A stretch of 40,038 bases of DNA, from NCBI GenBank assembly GCA_002887195.1, contig PJAB01000120.1, positions 1 to 40,038 on the forward strand. The letters run 5' to 3'. This DNA is from Chrysochromulina parva. Lineage: Eukaryota; Haptophyta; Prymnesiales; Chrysochromulinaceae. Below, piece by piece: positions 28,468 to 36,888 of the stretch; position 1 is the stretch's first letter, and the number at the start of each line of letters is the position of its first letter. A model generated the notes under the pieces. That model saw only the letters and a program-made list of their open reading frames with translations. It was not told where the DNA came from and made no database searches. Made by a program: the position numbers and the translations under genes.

Positions 28468-29013
28468 GCATCCCATGGCGATGAACTCGCAAGATCGCGG
28501 GAGATCGCCATGGGTGGCTTCGAATGGATCGGCGGCGAACCTAAGGCGAACCTTATAAGGCGAGGGGCAGAAGGCGCGTGGGCACGACGTGCTGTTCTGT
28601 GGAGAGTGAATCGGATGACGATCCTTTCACAGCCCTGCCTCACACTGCGTGTGGCAGATGAGACAGGGCCAGACGAGATGCATGACGAGATGGAAGATGG
28701 AGGGCCATGCTGGTCGAGGGCGAGAGGGGGTGAGTGGAGCGGGGCCTGCATGTGGTCAACTTTTCTAATAAGGTAAAACCGGCAACATACGACGAACGCA
28801 CCATGGAACACGCACACGGTCTCTACACACGACACGACATCTCGCACTCGAAGAGGTCGGGAGACGGGACCGTGCCACCGGCTGCGCGGCGCGCGCGCGC
28901 GCGCCGCGCGGTCTGTGGAATTTTTGTGCTGATCTGTGAACGTTGTCTTTTCGTGTTGGTATGAAGACGGCAGGGCGTCGACCGGCCTCTTTGGGCCCTC
29001 GGCAGCCGTCGTG
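28468..29013. other. Intergenic region before the CaMKK-like kinase
   Basis: Contains a run of alternating G and C at about 28884-28913 that is self-complementary and could extrude or form Z-DNA. No gene recognised. The kinase frame is open to a GTG at 28936, but the first ATG is at 29014. Confidence 0.45.
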
Positions 29014-31230
29014 ATGGGCCAACTCAACAGCCGGAGCTTCCAAGTATGGTGCGGCATCTCCTGCGACAACAACCGAATGACGACTGTGCTCACCGAGCTC
29101 GGCCATGAGGCCCACGACTCGCACGCGGCTGACTCAGCAGCCGGCATGCCGCGGGCACTTGCGGCGGCAGGTGTTGCAGCACGGTACAGCGGGGCATATG
29201 GCAGCACAGGCAGCACGATGAGCGTCGGGAGCTCAGTCAATGGCGGTGCTCGCGACGATGGGCCAACCAGCCTTCTGAATGGTGGCGGCGGCCTCTTTTA
29301 CCGCAAGCTGCACGTGATCGGGCGCGGCCGCTTTGGCACCGTGCGGCTGTGCGAGCGCACCGACGGCGAACTGTTCGCGCTCAAGACCTTCCGCAAGCTG
29401 GAGATCGCGAAGCAGCGCCAGTGGGACCCTTCCACAGGCGGCTACCGCAGCATGCTCGAGGCTGTCGGCAACGAGATCGCCGTGATGAAGAAACTGCGCC
29501 ATCCAAATGTCGTCAGGCTGCATGCAGTCATCGACGATCTCGCGGCAGAGAGATTGCACCTCGTGATGGACTACGTGTCCGGTGGGACGCTCATGGGCGC
29601 GCCGCACCCGGGCGGGCGCACCTGGTCGGCGCTCAGCGAGGAGCGCGCTCGTCAGCGCTTCCGCGACATCCTGAGCGGGCTCGCGTACCTCCATATGCAC
29701 GGCGTTGTGCACCAGGACCTGAAGCCCGACAACATCCTGCTTGCCGCCGACGGGCGCGCCATGATCGCCGACTTTGGCGTCGCGCGCATGCTCGTACCGG
29801 TAGGCGAGCGGCGCGCCGCGTGGCGGCGCGATCTCGAGGAGGAGATCGGCGTGATCAGTACACTCCTGCAGACGCTCAAGCCGGCATTGGCGCCCGGCGC
29901 GGCGCTCATCCCGGCAGCGGCGCCCGTCACGGCGTTGATACCGGCAGATGCGCCCGGAACGACGCTCAAGCCGGCGGCTGCGCCCGGTACGGCGCTCACG
30001 CCGGCCGAGGCGCCCGGCACGACGCTGCAGGGCGCGGTGGTGGCGCTCGAAAAACCGAGGGCAGCTGCGGCGCCGTCACGGGCGCCACTCAAAGCGAACG
30101 CAGCGATCGAGTCGAGTAGAGACGCCACCGCCAACTCCCGCGCAGGCAGGACGGCTGACGGGACGGCGGGCGGGACGGCCGACGGGGCGGGCGCCGCTAG
30201 TGCGGACGTACGTGCGTGGGCAGTCGCCGAGGCGCGCGCGACACTGCGACGTGCCTCGTCCGCGCTGCTCCTTGAGTCCTCGGACGGAACCCCAGCGTTT
30301 CGGGCGCCTGAGACGTACGTGCCTGGCCCTCATAATGGCTCCCAAGCCGATGTTTGGAGCTTGGGGGTGTGCCTGTTCGTGATGCTCTTTGGTCGGCTGC
30401 CATTCCCGCTGGCTGCCTCCGAGGCATCCTTGGTGGACGCACCGCACGCGACGAGCCCATGGCCAGCAAAGGGCGGTGCCGACGACGAGGACACCGGAGA
30501 CAAAGCGAGCGCTCGCGGCGAGTCCGCAGCCGAGGCCGCAGCCGAGGCCGCAGGCTTGGTGAGCTCAACGGAGTTGCTCATTTCCATAGCTGCGGGCGCG
30601 AGGCTGGGCGAGAGCGACAGCGACGACGACGACGGCGGCGAGGTGGCCATCTTGCCCGACGGGACAGTCACTGCCATCCGTGATCGTCCTCAGGATCCGG
30701 CATCGCTAGCCACCCTTGCGAGTCGCTCAACCTCCTTCCTCGGCGCCGCGGCCACCATCGAGCGCGCCATCTGCACCCAGCCACTCCGCTTTCCAACGGC
30801 AGGGGTGACGAGCGCGGCCGCCGCCAGCCCGTCGACCGGTGCCGTTTCGGCCGACGCCGTTTCGGGCGCTGCAGGCGCGCGCACCGACGGCGGGCCGCCT
30901 CCGACGGCACCGGTTTCGTCACTCGCTAAGGAGCTCCTCGCGCGCATCCTTCACAAGGAGCCTTCACAGCGCGCCACGCTCGCGGAGATGGCGGCTCATC
31001 CTTGGGTGACTCGCCATGGCGCAGAGCCGCTGCCGCTGCAGTACGCGAGTACACGGCTGCGCGCCTCACCCGAGGAGGTGCACTCGGCCATCTCAGTGCG
31101 CACGCCCGGCCTCGATCTCGCGGGCGGCCACTGCAAAGCAGTGGCGACGACTGCGGAGCCAATGCTGCGCAGGCTCCGCTCGCTCGATGACGCTCGTTCG
31201 ATGGTCACGGCGCCGGCGCGCTACCAGTGA
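29014..31230 (+). CDS. CaMKK/SNF1-activating-type Ser/Thr protein kinase with large activation-segment insert (738 aa)
   Basis: CaMKK-type kinases phosphorylate the activation loop of AMPK/SnRK1 and CaM kinases. Kinase motifs: glycine loop GRGRFG (103-108), Lys124, Glu154, catalytic loop HQDLKPDN (233-240), DFG (253-255), and GTPAFRAPE (425-433). The group assignment rests on WDPSTGGYRS after the VAIK region, TQPLRFP, and especially the subdomain XI phrase HPWVTRHGAEPLP, identical over most of its length to animal CaMKK. About 160 residues of Ala/Pro repeats (PGTTLKPAAA type) separate DFG from APE, and a second insert of more than 100 residues (with Asp-rich DSDDDDGG) lies before LRFP. The Arg of HRD is Gln. 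The start MGQLNS fits an N-myristoylation context (Gly2, Ser6), suggesting membrane association. Confidence 0.88.
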   Translation: MGQLNSRSFQVWCGISCDNNRMTTVLTELGHEAHDSHAADSAAGMPRALAAAGVAARYSGAYGSTGSTMSVGSSVNGGARDDGPTSLLNGGGGLFYRKLHVIGRGRFGTVRLCERTDGELFALKTFRKLEIAKQRQWDPSTGGYRSMLEAVGNEIAVMKKLRHPNVVRLHAVIDDLAAERLHLVMDYVSGGTLMGAPHPGGRTWSALSEERARQRFRDILSGLAYLHMHGVVHQDLKPDNILLAADGRAMIADFGVARMLVPVGERRAAWRRDLEEEIGVISTLLQTLKPALAPGAALIPAAAPVTALIPADAPGTTLKPAAAPGTALTPAEAPGTTLQGAVVALEKPRAAAAPSRAPLKANAAIESSRDATANSRAGRTADGTAGGTADGAGAASADVRAWAVAEARATLRRASSALLLESSDGTPAFRAPETYVPGPHNGSQADVWSLGVCLFVMLFGRLPFPLAASEASLVDAPHATSPWPAKGGADDEDTGDKASARGESAAEAAAEAAGLVSSTELLISIAAGARLGESDSDDDDGGEVAILPDGTVTAIRDRPQDPASLATLASRSTSFLGAAATIERAICTQPLRFPTAGVTSAAAASPSTGAVSADAVSGAAGARTDGGPPPTAPVSSLAKELLARILHKEPSQRATLAEMAAHPWVTRHGAEPLPLQYASTRLRASPEEVHSAISVRTPGLDLAGGHCKAVATTAEPMLRRLRSLDDARSMVTAPARYQ

Positions 31231-31396
31231 GCGCCTCGATGATGCTAGAGGTTACAGAGCCGTACAGCACACACAGGGTTAGAACATCACACAGCGTAAG
31301 AACATCATCCATCATGGCGTAAGAACATCACACACAGGGTGCCTGTGACACTGCTCACTCTGCAATTATGAGAGTACAATGTGTAGCGACCAGCCA
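31231..31396. other. Short convergent intergenic region with GTAAGAACATCA repeats
   Basis: Between convergent genes. A phrase close to GCGTAAGAACATCA occurs two to three times between 31277 and 31335. Probably overlapping 3' UTRs. Confidence 0.5.
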
Positions 31397-31672
31397 CTAG
31401 GCCTTGGACTTGCTGCTGGGAGCGGTGAGCACCAGGATGCCGGCTGCTGAGATCCCGCAAAGCATGGTGACGAGCGCTCCAAATTGGCGGGCTCGCCGGC
31501 GCTTCTCGGGCTGGTCCTGGCACAGGAAGTCTGTACACCCAAGCACGCCGCCCCAGAGCCCGAGGCAGCCGCCAGCGGCGAAACTGGCATACATCAAGCG
31601 AAGCACCGTCGGCAGTTCCACCACACGGGACACGTCGACGCGGACAGGAAGTGAAGCTAAAGGGGAAGCCAT
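31397..31672 (-). CDS. Small two-transmembrane protein (91 aa)
   Basis: Not recognised. The ATG at 31672 opens a 91-residue frame with two hydrophobic helices, about 23-46 (Gly-rich, LMYASFAAGGCLGLWGGVLG) and 64-84 (FGALVTMLCGISAAGILVL), joined by a short charged loop (QDQPEKRRRARQ) that would lie on the cytosolic or stromal side. The tail is SSKSKA. Two clean helices with a positively charged loop in a GC-rich genome make a real small membrane protein more likely than chance, but no family supports it. Confidence 0.5.
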   Translation of the reverse strand: MASPLASLPVRVDVSRVVELPTVLRLMYASFAAGGCLGLWGGVLGCTDFLCQDQPEKRRRARQFGALVTMLCGISAAGILVLTAPSSKSKA

Positions 31673-32465
31673 GTGTCAGCACAATTGATGTGTGAATTTA
31701 ACAGTGTAAGGAAAGGTGTGAACATGGGGTCACTTGCGGAGGCAAGTGTGATGACAAGGCCGCTAACAACGCAGGCCATATTCTCGCCCAAACTTGAAAC
31801 TTGTAACTTGTGTGCACTCCGTGTCTCCGTCGGAGTTTCCGTTATTGGTTTCCGTGTGTTCGGGTTAGGCTTAAGGGTTAGGCGTCGCGATCGAGGCGAC
31901 ACCATCGCGTATTACGGTGCGCGCGCTGCGCTTTTGAGGCGCTTGGTCAGTGTGATCAAAGAGGTAACTTTTCCGTTAGTCTTTCACGACCCCTCACCGG
32001 TTCACCGCGTTTATCGACGTGTTGCCACCTGCATCACTCGGAGTTGTGAAAAGCGAGCACCCCTTGGGGAAAATACCATGGGGAAATACATGGGGAAAAC
32101 ATGGGAAGACGGAAAAGCACCCCACACGTACACCGGGGGAGAGGAAGCCGGCAGCCGCGGGACAAAAAGAGGGTAGCCGGAACGCGCTACGCGGAGCCGG
32201 AGGTGCAAATTCCGGTCGAACAGGAGCGAGGAGGCCGTCGGGGTCGGCGTTGGTAGCCGAGCCGTCGGGAAAGCGGGTCGAGAGATCTCGCTCGCGACCG
32301 CTCACGGTCGCCTCTCTACTGACACGCCCATGCACACGCTGGCTCCGCATATGCCCAGAGCTTTACATGTATCACGCTTGCCCAACTGGACATCGAATTA
32401 TACTGTATTATCGGGGTCTGAATGACCCGCCATCGGATCGTAACCATGGACGGATGGAGACTTAG
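31673..32465. other. Intergenic region
   Basis: About 790 bp with lower GC content. It includes GGGTTAGGC-like repeats around 31861-31890 and CATGGGGAAA repeats around 32078-32105. No supportable gene. Confidence 0.5.
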
Positions 32466-32482
32466 CTATTCTCCAAGCATAG

Positions 32483-32519
<37 letters not shown>

Positions 32520-33755
32520 CTCGTCCTCATCGTCGTCCTCCCCCTCATCGTCCTCTATCAACTGCGAGTTGGCGAGTGTGAGTTGCTCGATGACCTCTAC
32601 GAACTTGCCAGGATTGGCCGCCCTTTCAGCTTCCACAACTTCCATGCAATCGTCCCATCCTTGGTTCAGAAATCGCAGGCATGAACGGTGAGCTCTGAAA
32701 AGCTTCACGTCAAGGCCTACTGCAGCGCACGCCCAACAACTTGCGCCCGTGTGCTTCGACTCGCCACAATGTATCGGCCTACCACGGCCGAATTGCAAGG
32801 GCAGATTACGCAGGATGCGCCGAAACTGCTCTTCAGATGAGATCCCCTCGTAAGTATTGATCTTGAGCACGAGACACGCGCATCGCTGATGGCAGCAGTA
32901 GTCTGACTTGCACTCGAGCGAAGACTCGACAGGAAGGTCCTCGAGATGCGTGGGCGCAAGGAGACCGTTTGGCGACCAGCGGTGCCCACGCATCTCCAGC
33001 GGGAGCGTCTGGAGCACGGACGGTGGGATCCCGTGCTCCTCATCCATCTGATCGTCGAGAAAGTCTTCACGCGTGCTATACCGCCTCAGCGAGACGCCAC
33101 CGTAACGGCTCCCTTGCGGTGCCAGCACTGCATAGTGCGTTTGGTCCTCTACCTCGTCCTCCTCCTCCTCGCCATCCTCGCCAGATGGCACGTAGTCGAG
33201 GTCGCTGTCCCGATCCTCTACCTCTGCTGCCTGAACAATCGACCATACGGGCAACTGCTCGCTGAAACAGTTGCTGATAGCTCGGTCAACATGTTGTAGG
33301 CGCACGTGGTAGCAATCGAACGGGCTTGGCCGAGAGCAGCTGCCATCTAGATCACTCTCTAAGTGACATATTGCGAGCTCGATTATCTTTTCTAGCATTG
33401 CATCGCCCTCGCAGCTTCTCAATGCAACGTATAGCTTCTCCAGGGCGGCGAACTCGAAGACGAGGTGTTCAGCAGATATATAAAAGTTCGCACTCTCATA
33501 CACCTTCTTCACGAACTCAAGAGTCATGGACCAGCCTACGCCCATGCAGCGGGCGAGCTGATGAATTGGACTCTCTGTTGAAATCTCCACGACATCACCA
33601 AGACCTACTGAACGTGCCTCAAACAGCAATTGCCGGACTGCAGCAAGCCACCATTCGTTGTCACGGCGTGCGCAGCCGACGCGCGCAACGTCGCGCACGC
33701 ACATTTTTCGCAGTACAGCGACGAGCAGGTCCTGCGGCAGCGTCAGGAGAGTCAT
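32466..33755 (-). CDS. F-box-like protein with acidic repeats (429 aa)
   Basis: The ATG at 33755 opens directly into an F-box-like motif: MTLLTLPQDLLVAVLRKMCV followed by RDVARVGCARRDNEWW (residues 1-40). After an alpha-helical middle there are two acidic tracts, at about 190-205 (EDGEEEEDEVED) and at the C-terminus (DEDEDEDEDEDAMLGE). A Cys/His-rich section lies at about 285-370 (CKSDYCCHQRCAC, CGESKHTGASCWACA), which may bind metal. By family logic it is an SCF substrate adaptor, but no substrate domain is recognisable. The C-terminal acidic tail is encoded by a (GTCCTC)n run at 32485-32540. Confidence 0.75.
32485..32557 (-). repeat. Hexanucleotide-type run encoding Asp/Glu tail
   Basis: TCCTCG/GTCCTC units on the plus strand encode the Glu/Asp tail of the F-box-like protein. 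A similar GAGGAC run occurs at 21431-21472 in the coiled-coil gene on the other strand. Confidence 0.85.
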
Positions 33756-34204
33756 CGGCGCGCACGCACACGTCGCTCTGTTCCACACGAAATCGACGAA
33801 CAAAACTAAAAGTTGGAAACGGCAAGTGTGAATTGGTCACAAATGATATGAAAGTCCTCTGACTCGCCACACTCGCCTGTCGATTAAATACGAAGTTAGC
33901 GAGAGTGGCCCAATGGGAGTTGCCGGTGGCCGGGCGCCGCGAATTTGCTATTTGGCCCCCACAGGTCCACGGGCCGGAGCGCCTCCGCTAGGGATACTAT
34001 GTATGTGTGATCCTGCATGCCGTGCGGATCGAAATGAATACCGTGAACGAGATACGACACCGGCCGGGCGAGGGCGCGCGCCCTGTCGCCTCACGCCCGC
34101 GATCGTGTTGTGCTGATAGTCGGCGCGAGGCGCGTGCGAATATAAGGTGCGATTACGTGACGTTCTGAGCTGATCTTTTCTCTACTAATGGGCGGCAAAA
34201 AACT
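33756..34204. other. Intergenic region
   Basis: Between two minus-strand genes. No RNA gene, array or convincing ORF seen. Confidence 0.5.
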
Positions 34205-34786
34205 TCAACAAGCGCTTGGGCCCTGCTCGCTCGCCGAGCGCATCATGGCGCAAAAGTGGCCGTAATCTGAGAAGGCGAGCACCCGGGACAGCAGCTTATC
34301 GCCGCGCGGATCGCCGCCATATGTCTGCGCGTACTCGAACACGGTAGACGCGTCGCAGTTCAGCTCGGTAAGCGCCGACTGAATCGCTTGCTCGACGAGC
34401 GCGCAGTAGTCGTGGTGTATGTTAGTCCACTCCAGCAAGTGCTCGCCGCTGCCAGGTCGGTAGTCGACGAATGCGTTAGCGTTCGCGTCAACGTAATCCT
34501 GTATGTCCCACGCCCGATCGATAGCCTGGAGGATTTGGTGCAGCGCCGCTTGCAGAAAGCCCGTGGCCATCGACCTCACCATGGCCTGCATGCCTGCGAG
34601 CTGCGCTGGAGTCACGTTTTCATTCGGATCGTTCGGCGGTATGCCCAAGTGCACGGTGAACGCCTCGCCTTCGCACACGTTGGCCGGCAGCAGAACCTCG
34701 TAGCGGATGCCGTCCACGGTCACCGCAACTGGATCACCCTCTTGCACGCCGGCCGGACACAGCACCTCGACAGTGCCGCCCGACAT
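34205..34786 (-). CDS. BART-like domain protein with N-terminal P-x-G-V repeat module (193 aa)
   Basis: Residues about 75-185 resemble the BART domain of ARL2-binding protein and CFAP36-type proteins: an all-helical unit with FVDYRPGSGEHLLEWTNIHH, DYCALVEQAIQSALTEL, and LLSRVLAFSDYGHFCAMM, where the last segment mirrors the conserved LLxFTDFxxFKxMM. Such domains bind ARL2/ARL3 GTPases. The first 50 residues hold two related strands (VLCPAGVQEGDPVAVTV and VLLPANVCEGEAFTVHLG), a Pro-x-Gly-Val-x-x-Gly-x-x-Phe module of unknown function that I recall from other algal proteins. The match to BART is moderate, without computation. Confidence 0.6.
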   Translation of the reverse strand: MSGGTVEVLCPAGVQEGDPVAVTVDGIRYEVLLPANVCEGEAFTVHLGIPPNDPNENVTPAQLAGMQAMVRSMATGFLQAALHQILQAIDRAWDIQDYVDANANAFVDYRPGSGEHLLEWTNIHHDYCALVEQAIQSALTELNCDASTVFEYAQTYGGDPRGDKLLSRVLAFSDYGHFCAMMRSASEQGPSAC

Positions 34787-34982
34787 CTTTGCAAAAGCGC
34801 CGTCTTAAGCGTTTCTCTCTACTGCCAATGTCGAGAAGGCGAGTGGTGCCGTCGAGAACACCGGCACGTTGATTTAAGATTAGTAATTTGTTATCCATCA
34901 GCACGAGCCACTTCGCACGATTCCGCGCACCCGTTATTCGTACAGCAGATCTCCCCACACTGCTGCGGCGCCGGCGAGAGCC

Positions 34983-36738
34983 TCACAGCAGCCTCAGTTT
35001 GGTAGGGCCGAGCTTGGGCATCCGCTGGTAGATGTTTGTGAGGCTGGCGAGCTGGCGTGGCACTACTTCGAAGGCAAGCCGACGCCACACACCGCTGTTC
35101 TCGGACACGTCCTCTCCCCGTGCCCGGGCGAAGCACTCCCCTTCGGCGCGTGTGAGCCTCGCCGTGCGCGACGTGAGCGGCTGGCGGTCGTCCGAGGGAT
35201 CGAGCTGGCGGCATCGGAAGCACGGCACCTGCTGCGCACTGATCGGCTTGCGAAGCTCGGCCTCGCTGACGCCAAAGGCTCCGGCGCGCCCCACGCGCTC
35301 GTCGGCGCCAAAGAGCCGCGTGAGCTGCGGAGCAGAGGGTCGAAATCAATGGCAATCAATGTCCACCATCAAGGGCCATCATCGGTCGCGATCATCAGTG
35401 GCCGTCATCAGGGGCCATCATCGGTAGCATTCATCAGTGGCCGTCATCAGGGGCCATCGTCGGTAACATTCATCAGTGGCCGTCATCAGGGGCCATCATC
35501 GGTAGAGCATTCATCAGTGGCGGTCATCAGGGGCCATCATCGGTAGAGCATTCATCAGTGGCGGTCATCAGGGTTGGCCTGCATCAGCAATGCGTGCCTG
35601 TGTGGACCGGACGACCCAAAAGAGAATGGCGGTCATCAGGGGCCATCATCGGCCTGCATGCAATGCGTGCCTGTGTGGACCGGACGACCCAAAAGAGAGA
35701 ATGCGCTCGCCGGTATTGGAAGGCCTCGGGGCTGCCGAGCGCAATCGAGGGCATCGCGAGCATCGTGAAGCACATCATGTCCGGGCAGTAGTGTGACGGC
35801 CAGATGAAGTTGGCGTTCCACGCGAGATACAATCTCGTCCACTCGAGATCCGCCTCCTGGGTGAGGTCCGGCCTGAAACGGCCGAGGGGCGCGAGGAGCA
35901 GCGCCATGCCCGCTCGCGCATTATCGGGCCAGTAGGCGAACGAGAGGTTGGAGAGCACCGCCTCGCAGATGTTCAGCCGCATGATGTCGTTGAGCACGTC
36001 GCTCAGGGCCGCCATCGCGGCGCCAGTCGCGCCGCCCCGAGCACTCAAGCGTCGAAGCTCCTCGAAGGCGTTGATCGAGGCGAGCACGGACTCGCCCTTG
36101 AGGGCGAGGAAGAAGCCCATGAGTGCATCGCGTGCCGAGTGCGGCCTGCTGCGCCCAGCCGTGCTCGCCTTCTGTCGCTCGACGGCGCGAGCGTACAGCG
36201 CCTCGTACCACCTCGCAATCAAACGGTGCCCATCATGGTCCAAGGCGAGGAGCGCTTCGAAGAGGACGATGCTGGCGACGAGGCGACGGCAGAGCGCACT
36301 GAACGATAAGCTGTGCTCGTCGCGCGGTACGATGCCAAAGTACACGCTCTCGTGGAATCGCTCGTTCCCAAGCGTCTGCTCCACCATGAATGCAAAGCTC
36401 GGAAGCGCCTCCAGCACCAAAGGCAACTCGTTGCACACGAGCGACGTGACATCGACAGACTCGTTCTCGTAGAAAAAGGTCGGCAGCAGCGTGCTCGGGT
36501 GCACGAGCGACGGCTCTGGAGTGGAGATCTCCTTTTGCAGGTGCATGTCCTCGAGAGCTGTGCGCAAGTCGGCAGCGGAGAGCCTAACCTTTCCATCGTC
36601 ATCCAAAAGCTCGCTCGCCGTGAGTAGGCGCTCAAAGATAGCGCGCGCTGCCGGCTCGACACGTCCCAGATGATACGTGCTTGATATTATAATTGCGCTC
36701 GCAGCCTCGACGAGCAGGAGGCCAGCGACGAAGCGCAT
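34983..36738 (-). CDS. Unknown protein with N-terminal signal-anchor-like helix (about 463 aa, two exons)
   Basis: Proposed exons are 35689-36738 and 34983-35324, phase 0, with AHSLFW joined to LTRLFGADERVG. I do not recognise the family. The N-terminus (MRFVAGLLLVEAASAIIISS) is a signal peptide or anchor. A degenerate EF-hand-like loop (LLDDDGKVRLSA) follows, lacking standard residues at positions 1 and 12. The body is helical and well mixed in composition (SLSFSALCRRLVASIVLFEA; YLAWNANFIWPSHYCPDMMC), like a folded domain and unlike the low-complexity proteins nearby. Exon 2 has a CFRC motif. The donor is the least certain point because the 42-nt repeat starts at the exon edge, so the join could shift by some codons. 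Confidence 0.6.
35325..35688 (-). repeat. 364-nt intron with tandem 39-41-nt repeats and an internal 42-nt duplication
   Basis: On the host-gene strand it carries CTGATGGC-related units like the introns at 20135, 26090 and 37171. They are organised here into about five higher-order units of 39-41 nt (35384-35574) containing CATCAGTGGC and CATCAGGGGCCATC on the plus strand. A second repeat (35587-35628 and 35660-35700) contains GTGTGGACCGGACGACCC; the copies differ by a 2-nt indel. The acceptor CCGCAG is clear, the donor GTCGTC less so. Confidence 0.75.
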
Positions 36739-36888
36739 CACGCATTTGCGAAAAAGCGGCCCAACACGCGGCGTGAATGCATGTGTGAACTGTGTGAATG
36801 TTGGTTTCTGTAATTTGGGAAACGCCGTGCATTTTGGAATGCTCCACGACGCGTTACATTTATGAACGTCATGTCACGGGAAAATAAG

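Noticed and set aside
28884..28913. GC dinucleotide run as a terminator or RNA gene
   Set aside because: A simple alternating repeat; no loop or conserved RNA structure can be argued in a eukaryotic intergenic region.
31855..31890. GGGTTAGGC phrases as telomere-like repeats
   Set aside because: Only two or three imperfect copies, and genes continue on both sides.
35384..35574. CRISPR-like regular repeats of about 40 nt
   Set aside because: There are no unique spacers, the units are contiguous tandem copies, and the array sits in an intron of a eukaryotic gene.
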